Shown here: piece by piece, positions 22,737 to 30,870 of the stretch
Layout of the letters: the number at the start of each line of letters is the position of its first letter
Position numbering within the stretch: position 1 is the stretch's first letter
Assembly: GCA_031278635.1 (NCBI GenBank)
Contig: JAITKA010000094.1
Span: 1-36,214, forward strand
From: Deltaproteobacteria bacterium
Lineage (GTDB): Bacteria > Desulfobacterota > Desulfarculia > Adiutricales > Adiutricaceae
Reading direction: 5' to 3'
Length of the DNA: 36,214 nt
Notes under the pieces: model-generated
Seen by the model: only the letters and a program-made list of their open reading frames with translations
The model's database searches: none
What the model was told of the DNA's origin: nothing
Made by a program: the position numbers and the translations under genes

Positions 22737-22790
22737 CGCCCGGCGCCGCCTTGCCACGGGGCAAGCGGCGCCCCCGCCTTTCCCGGGGCA

Positions 22791-23606
22791 TCAGCCCTTG
22801 GGTTCCAGCCCGTCGAGGTTTTTCACGGCCCAGCGGATCTGGCGGCAGATTCCCATGAGCAGGTCGCACTCCCCCTTGGAAAGGAGGCTGCGGTTAAAGA
22901 TTTTCTTGACGTTCATGAGCCAGTGGCCGGGGTTGTCGGCGGGCAGGAAGCCGATCGCCGTCAGGGTGTCCTCCAGCTCGTCGTACATGAGGTTCACGGC
23001 CATCTGGCTGGCCGGCTGGATGGGGCGGGGCTCGGGCGGCTCCCCGCCCGCCGCCATGAGGAGCTCGTAGCCCATTATGAGGACCGCCTGGGCCAGGTTC
23101 AGGGAGCTGGTATCCGGGGAGGCCGTGGGGACGCGGACGACCTTCTGGCAGAGCCTTAGATCCTCGGTCGAGAGGCCCATCCGCTCCGGGCCGAACACCA
23201 AGGCCGTGGGTATGGGATCCAAGAGTTCCCGGGCCAGCCGTCTGGGGCCGATCAAGGGCCCCCGCCGGGAGCCGGCCCTGGCCGTCGTCCCGACCACGAC
23301 CCGGTAGGGGTTCAGGGCCTCCCTGAGGCTGGGGGCCACGGTCATGCCTTCCAGTATGGGGGCGGCGTGGACGGTGGCCGTGGCCTCCATGAGCTCCCGG
23401 TTGAGGGTCCTGGGGTTAACCACTATCAGGCGCCCCAGGCCGGTGTTGGCTATGGCCCTGGCCGCCGCCCCTATGTTTTCCGGCTTCTGGGGCTCGTTCA
23501 GGATGACGTCGATATGGGACCTGGGGATGGCCATGGGCCTCCGGTCGAGCTTGTGCTCCGGCCGGGCCCGGTTGGCCGCCGGTTTCCCGTCACTCCGATT
23601 TGACAA
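22791..23606 (-). CDS. TrmJ-type SPOUT RNA 2'-O-methyltransferase
   Basis: A TrmH-family methyltransferase closest to TrmJ, which methylates the ribose at tRNA position 32. Motif 1 NEPQKPENIGAAAR is at 37-50, motif 2 VFGPERMGLS at 137-146, and motif 3 SSLNLAQAV at 167-175, all typical of TrmJ. The C-terminal extension to 271 fits TrmJ's tail. The TTG at 23606 overlaps the binding-protein gene by 17 nt with GAGGAG 10 nt before it. An internal ATG at 23534, with GGAGG just upstream, would give 247 residues and begins right before the conserved core, so the start is uncertain. Confidence 0.85.
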   Translation of the reverse strand: MSNRSDGKPAANRARPEHKLDRRPMAIPRSHIDVILNEPQKPENIGAAARAIANTGLGRLIVVNPRTLNRELMEATATVHAAPILEGMTVAPSLREALNPYRVVVGTTARAGSRRGPLIGPRRLARELLDPIPTALVFGPERMGLSTEDLRLCQKVVRVPTASPDTSSLNLAQAVLIMGYELLMAAGGEPPEPRPIQPASQMAVNLMYDELEDTLTAIGFLPADNPGHWLMNVKKIFNRSLLSKGECDLLMGICRQIRWAVKNLDGLEPKG

Positions 23607-24747
23607 GGGTCCAGATCTCCTCGTAAAGAAGGCCGCCCTGGCCCAGGTCCTTGTAATATTCCATTTTGGCCTTAAGCTCCTCCGGGGGATAGATGCCGGG
23701 GTTTTCGCGTTCCTCCGCCGGGATCAGCTCCATGGCCTTGGCGTTGGGGGTGGCGTACTTGGAGAAGTAGGATAGCTTGGCCGCGTTTTCCGGTTCAAGT
23801 ATGTAGTTGATGAATTCATGGGCCACGTCGACGTTGGCCGCCCCGGTGGGGATGGCGAAGAGATCCAGCCAGATCTCGCAGCCCTCCTTGGGGATCACGT
23901 ACTCGACCTCCGGGTCTTCCATGGCGGCCTTGACCGCCTCGCCGTTGTAGACCTGGGCTATGGAGGCGACGTTACCCATGACGTTGGCCAGCCCGTCGAC
24001 CCCGCTGCTGAAGCTTAAAAACGTCGGCTGGCTCCTGGCCCGCTTGACGAGCTCGCCCGCCTCCCTCAGCTGGTTTTGGTCCACCGTGTTGGCCGAGTAG
24101 CCCAGATATTTCAGGGCCGCGCCCAGCGTGTCCCTCGCGGTGTCGAACATTATGAAGTTGCCCTTGTCTATGGAGGGCTTGAACAACAGGTCAAAGCTGG
24201 GCTCGTAGGTCTGGCCTGGCTTGGCCCTGATCACCAGCCCGGAGGTGCCCCACTGGTAGGCGACGCTATACCTGTTGCCGGGGTCCTCCTCCACGTCGGT
24301 GAACTCCGGGTCGAGGTTCTTCAGGTTGGGCAAAAGCTCGTGGTTCAGGGGCTGTATCAGTTTTTGGTTTATCATGGACGGTAAATAATACGTGGTCGGG
24401 ACGATGAGGTCGTAGGCCCCCTGGCGACCGAGCTTTATGACCGAGAGCATCTCCTCGTTGGACTCATAGTGGGTCATGGTAATCTCGACGTTGTGGGTTC
24501 TCTCGAACTCGTCAAGCACCTCAGGGTCGATGTATTCCGACCAAATGAATAGGACCAGGTCCCTTGGCTTTTGCGCCGTCGGTTTCTCCCCCTCCGGGTT
24601 TTGCTCGTCCGCTGACCCCACCATGGGAGCGGCTGGCCTTTCGGCGACCTGGGGCGCGTCTTGCCGCTCTTCGCCACCGCAGGCGGTCAAGGCAAGGGCC
24701 AGAAAGACGGATAGGCAAATAGCCTTGACTGAGTTTATCCAGTTCAT
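23590..24747 (-). CDS. Polyamine-type ABC substrate-binding lipoprotein (PotD/PotF family)
   Basis: A 385-residue periplasmic binding protein of the spermidine/putrescine family. It has a lipoprotein signal (hydrophobic VFLALAL, lipobox LTAC with Cys23) and a flexible Glu/Pro-rich linker (24-60). The mature fold starts LVLFIWSEYIDPEVLDEFER, the classic PotD opening, and has GAYDLIVPTTYYLPSMI and VAYQWGTSGL. The C-terminal PEELKAKMEYYKDLG is also typical. No PotA, PotB or PotC genes are nearby, so it works with a transporter coded elsewhere or as a sensor. ATG has AGGAGG 6 nt upstream. It is followed by the overlapping TrmJ-like gene, likely on one mRNA. Confidence 0.9.
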   Translation of the reverse strand: MNWINSVKAICLSVFLALALTACGGEERQDAPQVAERPAAPMVGSADEQNPEGEKPTAQKPRDLVLFIWSEYIDPEVLDEFERTHNVEITMTHYESNEEMLSVIKLGRQGAYDLIVPTTYYLPSMINQKLIQPLNHELLPNLKNLDPEFTDVEEDPGNRYSVAYQWGTSGLVIRAKPGQTYEPSFDLLFKPSIDKGNFIMFDTARDTLGAALKYLGYSANTVDQNQLREAGELVKRARSQPTFLSFSSGVDGLANVMGNVASIAQVYNGEAVKAAMEDPEVEYVIPKEGCEIWLDLFAIPTGAANVDVAHEFINYILEPENAAKLSYFSKYATPNAKAMELIPAEERENPGIYPPEELKAKMEYYKDLGQGGLLYEEIWTLVKSE

Positions 24748-25554
24748 CGAACTCCTCCTACTTCACGAGCAAAACCAAAGGGATGATTTTATTAAAATGT
24801 CGTGGTCAAAAAAATAAAAAAACGTCAAACCAACAAATACGAGGCAACGACTTGGGCTCTCAAGGCAATTTTTTTTAACACCCGTTTGCCCAAAAAAATT
24901 TTAAAAGTAGGTTGCGGGCCTTTCCCATTGGCGAAAAGTCCCCCCGGCCCGCTACCCGCTGTCCGCGGGCCCCGGGCCGTATATACCGCGCCCCCCTCAA
25001 GCCGTGGTCGCTTTTGATACCACGATTCACCCATGAAGGAGATAGTTTTCCATATTGGTAACTTTATATGGCGAAAAAAATTATTCAGTGGTTATTAAAA
25101 ATATAAGCTCCGTAAAGGAGCGTAGGTTGCGACCGGAAAAGCGCCAATCCTTGCGGCCTCCCAGAGGCTAAGGTTTTAACGCTAGGGAAGGGATAAAAAA
25201 AGTATAAAACAAGTCGTAACCATTCTCAACATCAACTTCGCTTGGGCGTGTCGGCCAAACCGATCGTCACCAATCTTGGGCGCAAACGGTATGGTAATTA
25301 TCTGACGCCGACACTATAGGATCCGTCCATCTCATGAATCCCAGAGACAAGTGTAGGCAAAATGTGGATTTCTAAATGGTTCAGAGCGAAGAATAAAGTG
25401 TATCTACATGAATTTGCATGAGAAAAAATATTTTTGAAAATATTTTACCCCACGAATGCCCGCATTTTCGACGGATTCCAATAGGCCATTTGAGACAATC
25501 CCGGCCATAGGGAGGAAAAAAGCGCCCGCGGTTTCCCGCCGGCGCCGGTTAAGG
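24748..25554. other. 807-base AT-rich gap with repeat remnants
   Basis: No gene is supported. It holds a GCTCC-GTAAA-GGAGC hairpin (25107-25121), a stretch (25072-25092) like half of the AT-rich inverted repeat found at 30.9 and 31.1 kb, an element (25189-25245) shared with the leader of the nuclease gene, and an AT-only inverted repeat AAAATATTT / AAATATTTT (25425-25446). Confidence 0.55.
25189..25245 (+). repeat. Leader-like element shared with the nuclease gene
   Basis: The run AAAAAGTATA-AACAA followed by CATTCTCAACATCAACTT matches 31566-31610, just upstream of the nuclease gene, with few differences. Here it lies in non-coding DNA with no intact gene after it. Confidence 0.6.
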
Positions 25555-25801
25555 TTACTTCAGGCTTTCATCCAAGGCGATAAACGCCTTAGTGGCCTCA
25601 TCAATGGCGATGGCTAAGGCCAGATATTCCTTATGTTTAGGCTGGTATGTCCGCTTCACAGGCAGCACGCGATCCCAACCGTGCCGGAGAATGATGCTGG
25701 CGGTTTCCTCCACGGTGTCTTTCCATGCGGCTTCACTCTGTGTGGCTTGTCCGCGAATTCGTTCGATGGATTCGATGATAGCAATGAAATTTCAGACTCA
25801 T
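25555..25801 (-). pseudogene. Frameshifted small gene after the TIGR04076 gene
   Basis: An ATG at 25801 directly abuts the TAA of the TIGR04076 gene and reads MSLKF, then a one-base shift is needed (near 25786) to enter a 76-codon frame, IAIIESIERIRGQATQSEAA and onward, ending LDESLK and TAA at 25557. The second frame has no start codon of its own and a stop just upstream. Residue content is protein-like, helical and charged. Joined, it would be about 81 residues. No family recognised. It is either a recently broken gene, a programmed shift, or a sequencing error. Confidence 0.55.
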
Positions 25802-26125
25802 TTACTCGTCAATGCGCTCCAGTTTGAAAATGACTGGCCGTGTGCCATCGTTGCAACAGGTGATCATGATTTTCTCATCGTTAGTCCAGCCACGCATGAT
25901 GGAACCACCCTGAAGAGCGGCATAGACATAGCGGCTGATGCAGTCCCACGCTTCGGAACAGAATTTCCCGTTTATCATCCTGAAAAAATCGGGGCCATCA
26001 ACCAGAAACTCCTGGCCTTCCGTAAAATTAGGACACTTACCGGACTTGGGGTCGGCGAGGTACTGATCGGCCAAATCTTGGTAAAGCTCTCTACGAATTA
26101 CCGTGATTTTGCATTTATGTATCAT
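25802..26125 (-). CDS. TIGR04076 family protein
   Basis: A 107-residue soluble protein matching the TIGR04076 family, of unknown function and common in anaerobes. Family features: KCKITVIRRELYQDLADQYL at the start, CPNFTEGQEF (31-40), GKFCSEAWDCISRYVYA with Cys56 and Cys62, and the ending ITCCNDGTRPVIFKLERI with the Cys90-Cys91 pair. The cysteines suggest metal or redox chemistry, which is inference. ATG has GAGGAG 7 nt upstream. It lies 150 nt after the TetR gene on the same strand and abuts the frameshifted small gene. Base composition is lower in GC than the lipid A block, which fits transfer. A longer open frame on the plus strand (25592-26170) is its shadow. Confidence 0.8.
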   Translation of the reverse strand: MIHKCKITVIRRELYQDLADQYLADPKSGKCPNFTEGQEFLVDGPDFFRMINGKFCSEAWDCISRYVYAALQGGSIMRGWTNDEKIMITCCNDGTRPVIFKLERIDE

Positions 26126-26275
26126 GGATTTTCTCCTCTCTTGAGTCCCTTGGGTTTCTTCAGCGTATGAAAACGACGCAGTGAGTCCAGTCAGAGCAAA
26201 TCCGGTTGCCGGGGCGGTTCCTGACTGACCTTATAAAATCTCTCCTATTCATAATTTCGTCCTAGTAAGAGAGTT

Positions 26276-26866
26276 TTATGGCCGTAACGCACGACGCATT
26301 AATGTCTCGAAAACTGCGAGGTGTTTTTGAAAATCAAATGCCGGATCATCGGCTATCCTGACTATCAGGCCATCCCCAAGGGCATACAGCCAAATGGAGA
26401 CAGCGTTCAAATCCAGAGAATTGTCGATTTCACCGGCATCAGCGGCTTTTTGCAGTAATTCAACATAAAATTTACGCGATGCCCTTTCACTGTCAATAAA
26501 AGCTTTACGGATTACAGTATCACGCGCGGACACGGCAAGGACTTCCGCCCATAAACGGTGATCCATGGGAAAGCCGGAATTTTGGATGCATTCTGTATGA
26601 AACCAAATAATGCCCGACAGGTACGGAGGCTTCACCGCTGCCTGTCGTGCTCTTTCAATGCCTTTCCCATGCTCTATCGCAATCATCTCCTTGAAAAGCT
26701 CTTCCTTGCTCTTGAAGTGGACGTATAAAGCACCCTTACTGACTCCGGCTCTTTCAACAATGTCCGAGATCGAGCAACCGGAATACCCTTGCTCAGTGAA
26801 GCAAGCCGCTGCAGCGCATAAAATCTGTTCCCTCGTAAGGTTTTTCTTTTCTTCTCTTTTTTTCAT
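26276..26866 (-). CDS. TetR/AcrR-family transcriptional repressor
   Basis: A 196-residue regulator. The N-terminal DNA-binding domain (10-56) has the TetR pattern TREQILCAAAACFTEQGYSG, then CSISDIVERAGVSKGALYVH with the recognition helix near 42-48, and FKSKEELF. The C-terminal 140 residues are helical and form the ligand and dimer domain, with no clue to the ligand. A perfect inverted repeat over its own -10 box suggests self-repression and control of the TIGR04076 gene downstream. The family often guards redox and drug-stress genes. Base composition differs from the core genes. Confidence 0.92.
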   Translation of the reverse strand: MKKREEKKNLTREQILCAAAACFTEQGYSGCSISDIVERAGVSKGALYVHFKSKEELFKEMIAIEHGKGIERARQAAVKPPYLSGIIWFHTECIQNSGFPMDHRLWAEVLAVSARDTVIRKAFIDSERASRKFYVELLQKAADAGEIDNSLDLNAVSIWLYALGDGLIVRIADDPAFDFQKHLAVFETLMRRALRP

Positions 26867-26887
26867 TGGAGCCCCGTTTATATATGT

Positions 26888-26903
26888 GACTGACTGGTCA
26901 GTC
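26888..26903. promoter_or_regulatory. TetR-type operator GACTGACTGGTCAGTC
   Basis: A perfect 7-2-7 inverted repeat, GACTGAC-TG-GTCAGTC, 21 nt upstream of the TetR start. Size and form are typical of TetR/AcrR operators. It overlaps the proposed -10 box, so binding would block RNA polymerase. Confidence 0.75.
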
Positions 26904-26928
26904 TAATATGATTTTAATTCGCTGTCAA
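26900..26928 (-). promoter_or_regulatory. Promoter of the TetR gene
   Basis: On the minus strand: perfect -35 TTGACA (26928-26923), 17-base spacer, -10 TAGACT (26905-26900). The -10 lies inside the operator. Confidence 0.6.
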
Positions 26929-26996
26929 GATTCATGGGAAAATTACCGCACGGAGAATCTATCACCACGATTCTTAGCGCCCTGGGTATAAGGCGG

Positions 26997-27155
26997 CCAA
27001 AAACCATCCCGCCTTGTTCCCTGAAAAGGCTTAGGGGGGTACCATGGTTTTCCTGGCCTGGGACTTATCCCTCACGTCGGGAGCCTTTCGCTTGTTTCCC
27101 TTGTTTGCGGGGTTCTTTTGGTGTCGCCGCCCCGATGGCGGGAGTCATCGATTAA
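26997..27155 (+). pseudogene. Decayed copy of the 5' end of the thermonuclease gene
   Basis: This stretch aligns along its length with 31618-31788, which covers the leader and signal-peptide region of the nuclease gene. Shared blocks include CAAAAACC, TGAAA-GGCTTA, ACCATG-TTTTC, GGGACTTATCCCT and TTTTGGTG-type runs ending in GGCGGG. A gap of about 16 bases and many substitutions break the frame, so no protein is made. Only the first 40 or so codons are represented. It points the same way as the intact gene 4.6 kb away. Confidence 0.6.
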
Positions 27156-27322
27156 GGCATGGTAGGCCGGGGGAAGGCCATACGGCTTCCCCCGGCCGAG
27201 GATTGGGGGCGGGCCAGGGCGTCCATGGTCGACCATCGATAAGCGGAAGGGTAAGTTCCCCGCTTAACCACATGATAGCCTTAAGGGTTAGGCCCTTTTG
27301 CCCGTGACCGGGAATTATCGGG
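27156..27322. repeat. Cluster of inverted repeats past the Sel1 gene
   Basis: Four palindromes lie within 167 bases: GGCCGGGGGAAG / CTTCCCCCGGCC (27165-27197), ATGGTCGACCAT (27225-27236), TAAGCGG / CCGCTTA (27240-27266), and GCCCG / CGGGC near 27299-27322. None has a T run after it. They may stabilise or end the Sel1 transcript, or be remnants of a mobile repeat. No gene is seen here. Confidence 0.5.
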
Positions 27323-30300
27323 CTATTTACCTGTTTGGGCCGCACAAACGCTATACCTTATCGCGTCATCGACGCGGCCACCGATTATAGCCTCTTCGTA
27401 TCTCATTTTTTTTATGCCGGAGTCCCAAACCACTCGTCCCGTCAAGTATTTACCCGTTGGCCATCCGGCGGCAAGGGCCCCGCCAGGGGTTTCAAGGCGC
27501 GCGACTTGAAGTTTTTTCAAAACGGTCGTGTCTGGGAGGTTAGAGTTTTTGAGATAAATGACTTTGATTTTATCGTTCGGCGAGTGGTACGATTCCATCG
27601 CCCCAACGGAGCCATGGCAAATACCGGCAATAGTTGGAAAATTTATCGTATCCTCGTTCAATTGTTCCCACTGGCGGGTAGCGGTGACATATTGCGCGAT
27701 ATCGAACGGGGCGCCGCCAATGTCCGAGAGTGGACCCTTACCGAACGTCAACTCGGCAGAATCTTGGTAATTGATTCCGTCTATGTTAGTCACGGCCGTC
27801 AGCTTAACCGTCCTCTGTCCCACCACGTCGTTAAGATAGGCCATCCTGCCCGTGGGCGGGTCGGCTATCACCTCGTTTTTCCCCCAGTACCCGACGCCGT
27901 CCTGAAAAAGATGCACCATCACGAAATCGGCCCATCTGGCAAAGTCATGAAGTTTTATTCCCCAGTACAACCCGTTAAGGTCTTTCGGGCCACGTAACCA
28001 CCATGGCTCTCTTGGGTTTTGGACGATTTCGGCCCTCCAGGTTACCGGCTGGTTGGTGATCGTTTCCTGCCCTTCCCTGAAAAATCGCGCCTCGATTACC
28101 GCGGTGCTTTTGTATTGCCAGTTATCCGCCACCTCCAGGTCATAGTTGAAGTCAAGGTTGTCGAAGGTCACTTTTAAATCCAGGTAGTTCACCCCCATGT
28201 TGTATTGGATTTGGGTGAAGCCATTTTGTTTGGCCAACCCAAACCACTCCGCGGCCTTGGCCTCGTCCTTTGGGACAAACTCCCCCCGCTGGTAGGCCAG
28301 GCCGACCTCGTGCTGGGCGATTGGCAAGCCTCTCTTGGCCGCGAACTCAACCCAGCCGAAGCCTTTTTTGGGGTCAGCCTTTACCCCGTAGCCTTTCAAT
28401 AAGGCCATCCCGACTTTATATTGGGACATGGCTAAACCTTGGGCGCTCGCCTTCAGGAACCAGCCAAGGGCCTCGCCCTCGTCAATCTCAACGCCATAGC
28501 CTTGGTCGTAAGCCCAGCCCATCCTCTCCTGGGCTTTGGCGTGACCTCCCTGGGCCGCCAGCCTATACAGGGCGGTAGCTATGGCTTTGTCCTCCGGGCC
28601 GTGTAAACCGAGGTCATATTCCCGGGCGAGGACGTAGCGGGCTTCCACCGAGCCGGCGGTAAAGGCGGCAGCCTCAAGAATCTTTCGCATGTCGTATTCG
28701 TATGTAGGAAAGTTGATCGTTCTATTGTTTTGGTAGATCGAAACCAAAAAATTTAGGGCCAGCCGCCTTTCCCGAAGATTTGGGTGGAATGATTGGCTTT
28801 TCCAGACCATGTTCATCACATTGGAGGCGGACTGGGGCGAAACCTTAGCGCCAAGCCCTTGGTCAAAGGCCAAGGCCCTTTCGCACATGGCCCTGAATTC
28901 GCTATCGCCCGCGCGTTCAAACCATTCGAACCCTTTTTTTAGGTTTTTCGTAACCCCTAAGCCGTAATAATAGGCCATACCGATTGCGTATTCCGACCTG
29001 GCATAGTCACTTGCCGCGGCCTTTTCGTACCACGGGAACGCCTGGGCCGGATCGGCGGCGACGCCAAGACCGTTTTGAAAAGCCCAGCCTAGGTTGTAAG
29101 TAGCCTCTGTATCACCTTGTTCGGAAGCTTTTAGATACCAATAGAATCCTTTGGCAGGATCTGGTCTGACGCCTTCTCCCGCATAATAGGCCCAGGCCAC
29201 GAATTTTTGCGAATTAACCTCCCCTTGCTCGGCCGCCATAAGAAACCACCTAAAGGCTTCCGTCGCGTCCTCGTCCAAGGGCACGGGCCCATCCAGGTCC
29301 GGGGCGAACCGCAATAAACCCATGTTGAACTGAGCCATGAACAATCCTTGCTCGGCGGCCTTAGCCCACCATTCCGCCGCGAGCCCCCTGTCCTCGGGAA
29401 CGCCTTGGCCCAACCAATAAATCGAGCCAAGGGAAAACTGAGCCCCGGCTACCCCCCGTTCGGCATTCCGTCGAAGGCTGTCGGAGATTTCAAGGTTCGA
29501 GGCCAACATTGGCCGTAGCGGCGACAGGGAAAATATCTTCTCGTAAGCCGATTTGCCCGGAAAGTTGTCGGCGGTTAAACGAATCTTATAGGCTTGCTCG
29601 CGGGAAACCGGCACCCCAAGGCCGATGTCATAGGCGTAACTCAGGAAAAAGGCCGTCCCCCCCGCCGCCATGACTTTGGCGTCCAGTTTAAACAATGCCA
29701 AGGCCTTGCGCTCGTCTTTCGGGACGCCATCCCCGTACAGGTATTTAATCCCCAGGGCGGTATTCGCCCCGTTCAGCCCATGCTCGATGGCCTTGTTTAT
29801 CCATGAAAGCTCCTGGGCCGGGTCCGGGGGCACTCCCCAACCGTTCCCATAACTTTGGGCCAATCGCATCGCCGCTTTAAGGCAACCCGCCCCATAGGCT
29901 CGTCGAAACAGGTCAAACGCTTTTCCCCAGTCCAACTTGGCATGATTGGTAAATATGCGATCTTCCCAATGGAAGTTCAGTTGGTTTCCAAATAGGTAAT
30001 ATTCGGCCAATCGATACATGGCCTCCGGGTGACCTTTCTCGGCGGCTATCCCGAGTAATTCGATTACGTATGGCTCCAGTATCCCGTCCCCAAAACCATG
30101 ATATACGTAGTACCCCATCGCATGATCGTACACGTCTTTCGCGGAGGCTCGTTTTGCCAGGCCTATCATTTTCTCATGCGAGTAATCTTCTGGTTCCCCT
30201 GGTTCAGGCAACGATGCCATCGCGATCCGGGCTATGTCCGGGTCCAGCTGGGCCGCTTGCTTATAGAAGGCGTAGGCGATCTCGGGGTCGCGTTCGGTCC

Positions 30301-30823
30301 CAAGGCCCCCTTCGTAAGCGTTCCCAAGATAGAGATAAGCTTCCGGCAGTTCTTTTTTGGCCGCCTCGAAAAAGAATTCCAAGGCTTTGGGCTCGTCCTT
30401 GTCCGTTCCGCGACCGCTTAGATACGCCAGCCCGACTTTGTTTACGGCCGGCGCATAACCGCTTAAGGAGGCCAATTCAAACCAATGGAAGGCCCATCTG
30501 TCGCTTTGGGGGACACCCAAGCCTTCCTCGATGGCTAGGCCAAGCCGGTATTGGGCGGCGTCCGAGCCGTTGACCGCTGCCCTAAAAATCCACGAGACGC
30601 CCTCGCCGTAGTTGACCGGGACCCCCTGGCCAAGGTAATGGGCAAGGCCGATTTCCAACTGGGCTTCCGGATCCCCTTGGTTGGCCTTGTTTAAAGTCTC
30701 CTGGTTCAATCCGGAAAGGACCGCCGGACCCAGCGCCTGGCTAGAGGTTTGGGCCAAACCCATGGAGGTAACCATCGAAAAGAAAGCCAACGCCATAAAA
30801 AAGGCAAAGGGTTTTTGGGCCAT
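27323..30823 (-). CDS. Secreted Sel1-repeat protein with adhesin-like C-terminus
   Basis: A 1166-residue exported protein. Residues 1-25 are a signal peptide (KPFAFFMALAFFSMVTSMG, cleavage after LAQ). From about 45 to 885 come some twenty Sel1-like repeats of 35-37 residues (pattern A-x-x-x-L-G-x-x-Y-x-x-G-x-G-V then W-x-x-x-A-A), a superhelical protein-binding scaffold. The last 280 residues are different: strand-rich and Trp-rich with an Ig-like segment (about 920-1030), then a domain with Cys in AGICHG, GWPTGKYLTGRVVWDSG and the ending YSVCAAQ. That ending resembles the C-type-lectin-like tail of intimin/invasin adhesins, with the two cysteines as a likely disulfide; this match is tentative. 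ATG 30823 has GAAGG 9 nt upstream, unlike the TTG at 30829. Host or partner-cell contact is possible but inferred. Confidence 0.85.
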   Translation of the reverse strand: MAQKPFAFFMALAFFSMVTSMGLAQTSSQALGPAVLSGLNQETLNKANQGDPEAQLEIGLAHYLGQGVPVNYGEGVSWIFRAAVNGSDAAQYRLGLAIEEGLGVPQSDRWAFHWFELASLSGYAPAVNKVGLAYLSGRGTDKDEPKALEFFFEAAKKELPEAYLYLGNAYEGGLGTERDPEIAYAFYKQAAQLDPDIARIAMASLPEPGEPEDYSHEKMIGLAKRASAKDVYDHAMGYYVYHGFGDGILEPYVIELLGIAAEKGHPEAMYRLAEYYLFGNQLNFHWEDRIFTNHAKLDWGKAFDLFRRAYGAGCLKAAMRLAQSYGNGWGVPPDPAQELSWINKAIEHGLNGANTALGIKYLYGDGVPKDERKALALFKLDAKVMAAGGTAFFLSYAYDIGLGVPVSREQAYKIRLTADNFPGKSAYEKIFSLSPLRPMLASNLEISDSLRRNAERGVAGAQFSLGSIYWLGQGVPEDRGLAAEWWAKAAEQGLFMAQFNMGLLRFAPDLDGPVPLDEDATEAFRWFLMAAEQGEVNSQKFVAWAYYAGEGVRPDPAKGFYWYLKASEQGDTEATYNLGWAFQNGLGVAADPAQAFPWYEKAAASDYARSEYAIGMAYYYGLGVTKNLKKGFEWFERAGDSEFRAMCERALAFDQGLGAKVSPQSASNVMNMVWKSQSFHPNLRERRLALNFLVSIYQNNRTINFPTYEYDMRKILEAAAFTAGSVEARYVLAREYDLGLHGPEDKAIATALYRLAAQGGHAKAQERMGWAYDQGYGVEIDEGEALGWFLKASAQGLAMSQYKVGMALLKGYGVKADPKKGFGWVEFAAKRGLPIAQHEVGLAYQRGEFVPKDEAKAAEWFGLAKQNGFTQIQYNMGVNYLDLKVTFDNLDFNYDLEVADNWQYKSTAVIEARFFREGQETITNQPVTWRAEIVQNPREPWWLRGPKDLNGLYWGIKLHDFARWADFVMVHLFQDGVGYWGKNEVIADPPTGRMAYLNDVVGQRTVKLTAVTNIDGINYQDSAELTFGKGPLSDIGGAPFDIAQYVTATRQWEQLNEDTINFPTIAGICHGSVGAMESYHSPNDKIKVIYLKNSNLPDTTVLKKLQVARLETPGGALAAGWPTGKYLTGRVVWDSGIKKMRYEEAIIGGRVDDAIRYSVCAAQTGK

Positions 30824-30870
30824 GACCAATACCTTCGGGATTGCTATGGGGGAAAATCTTGGCCTTATCC

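Noticed and set aside
25592-26170. 192-codon plus-strand open frame
   Set aside because: It is antisense to the TIGR04076 gene and to the frameshifted gene, both of which have family or operon support and a ribosome site.
26934-27307. Two short plus-strand ORFs as small genes
   Set aside because: They read through the fossil of the nuclease leader and the palindrome cluster, with no ribosome site or conserved protein.
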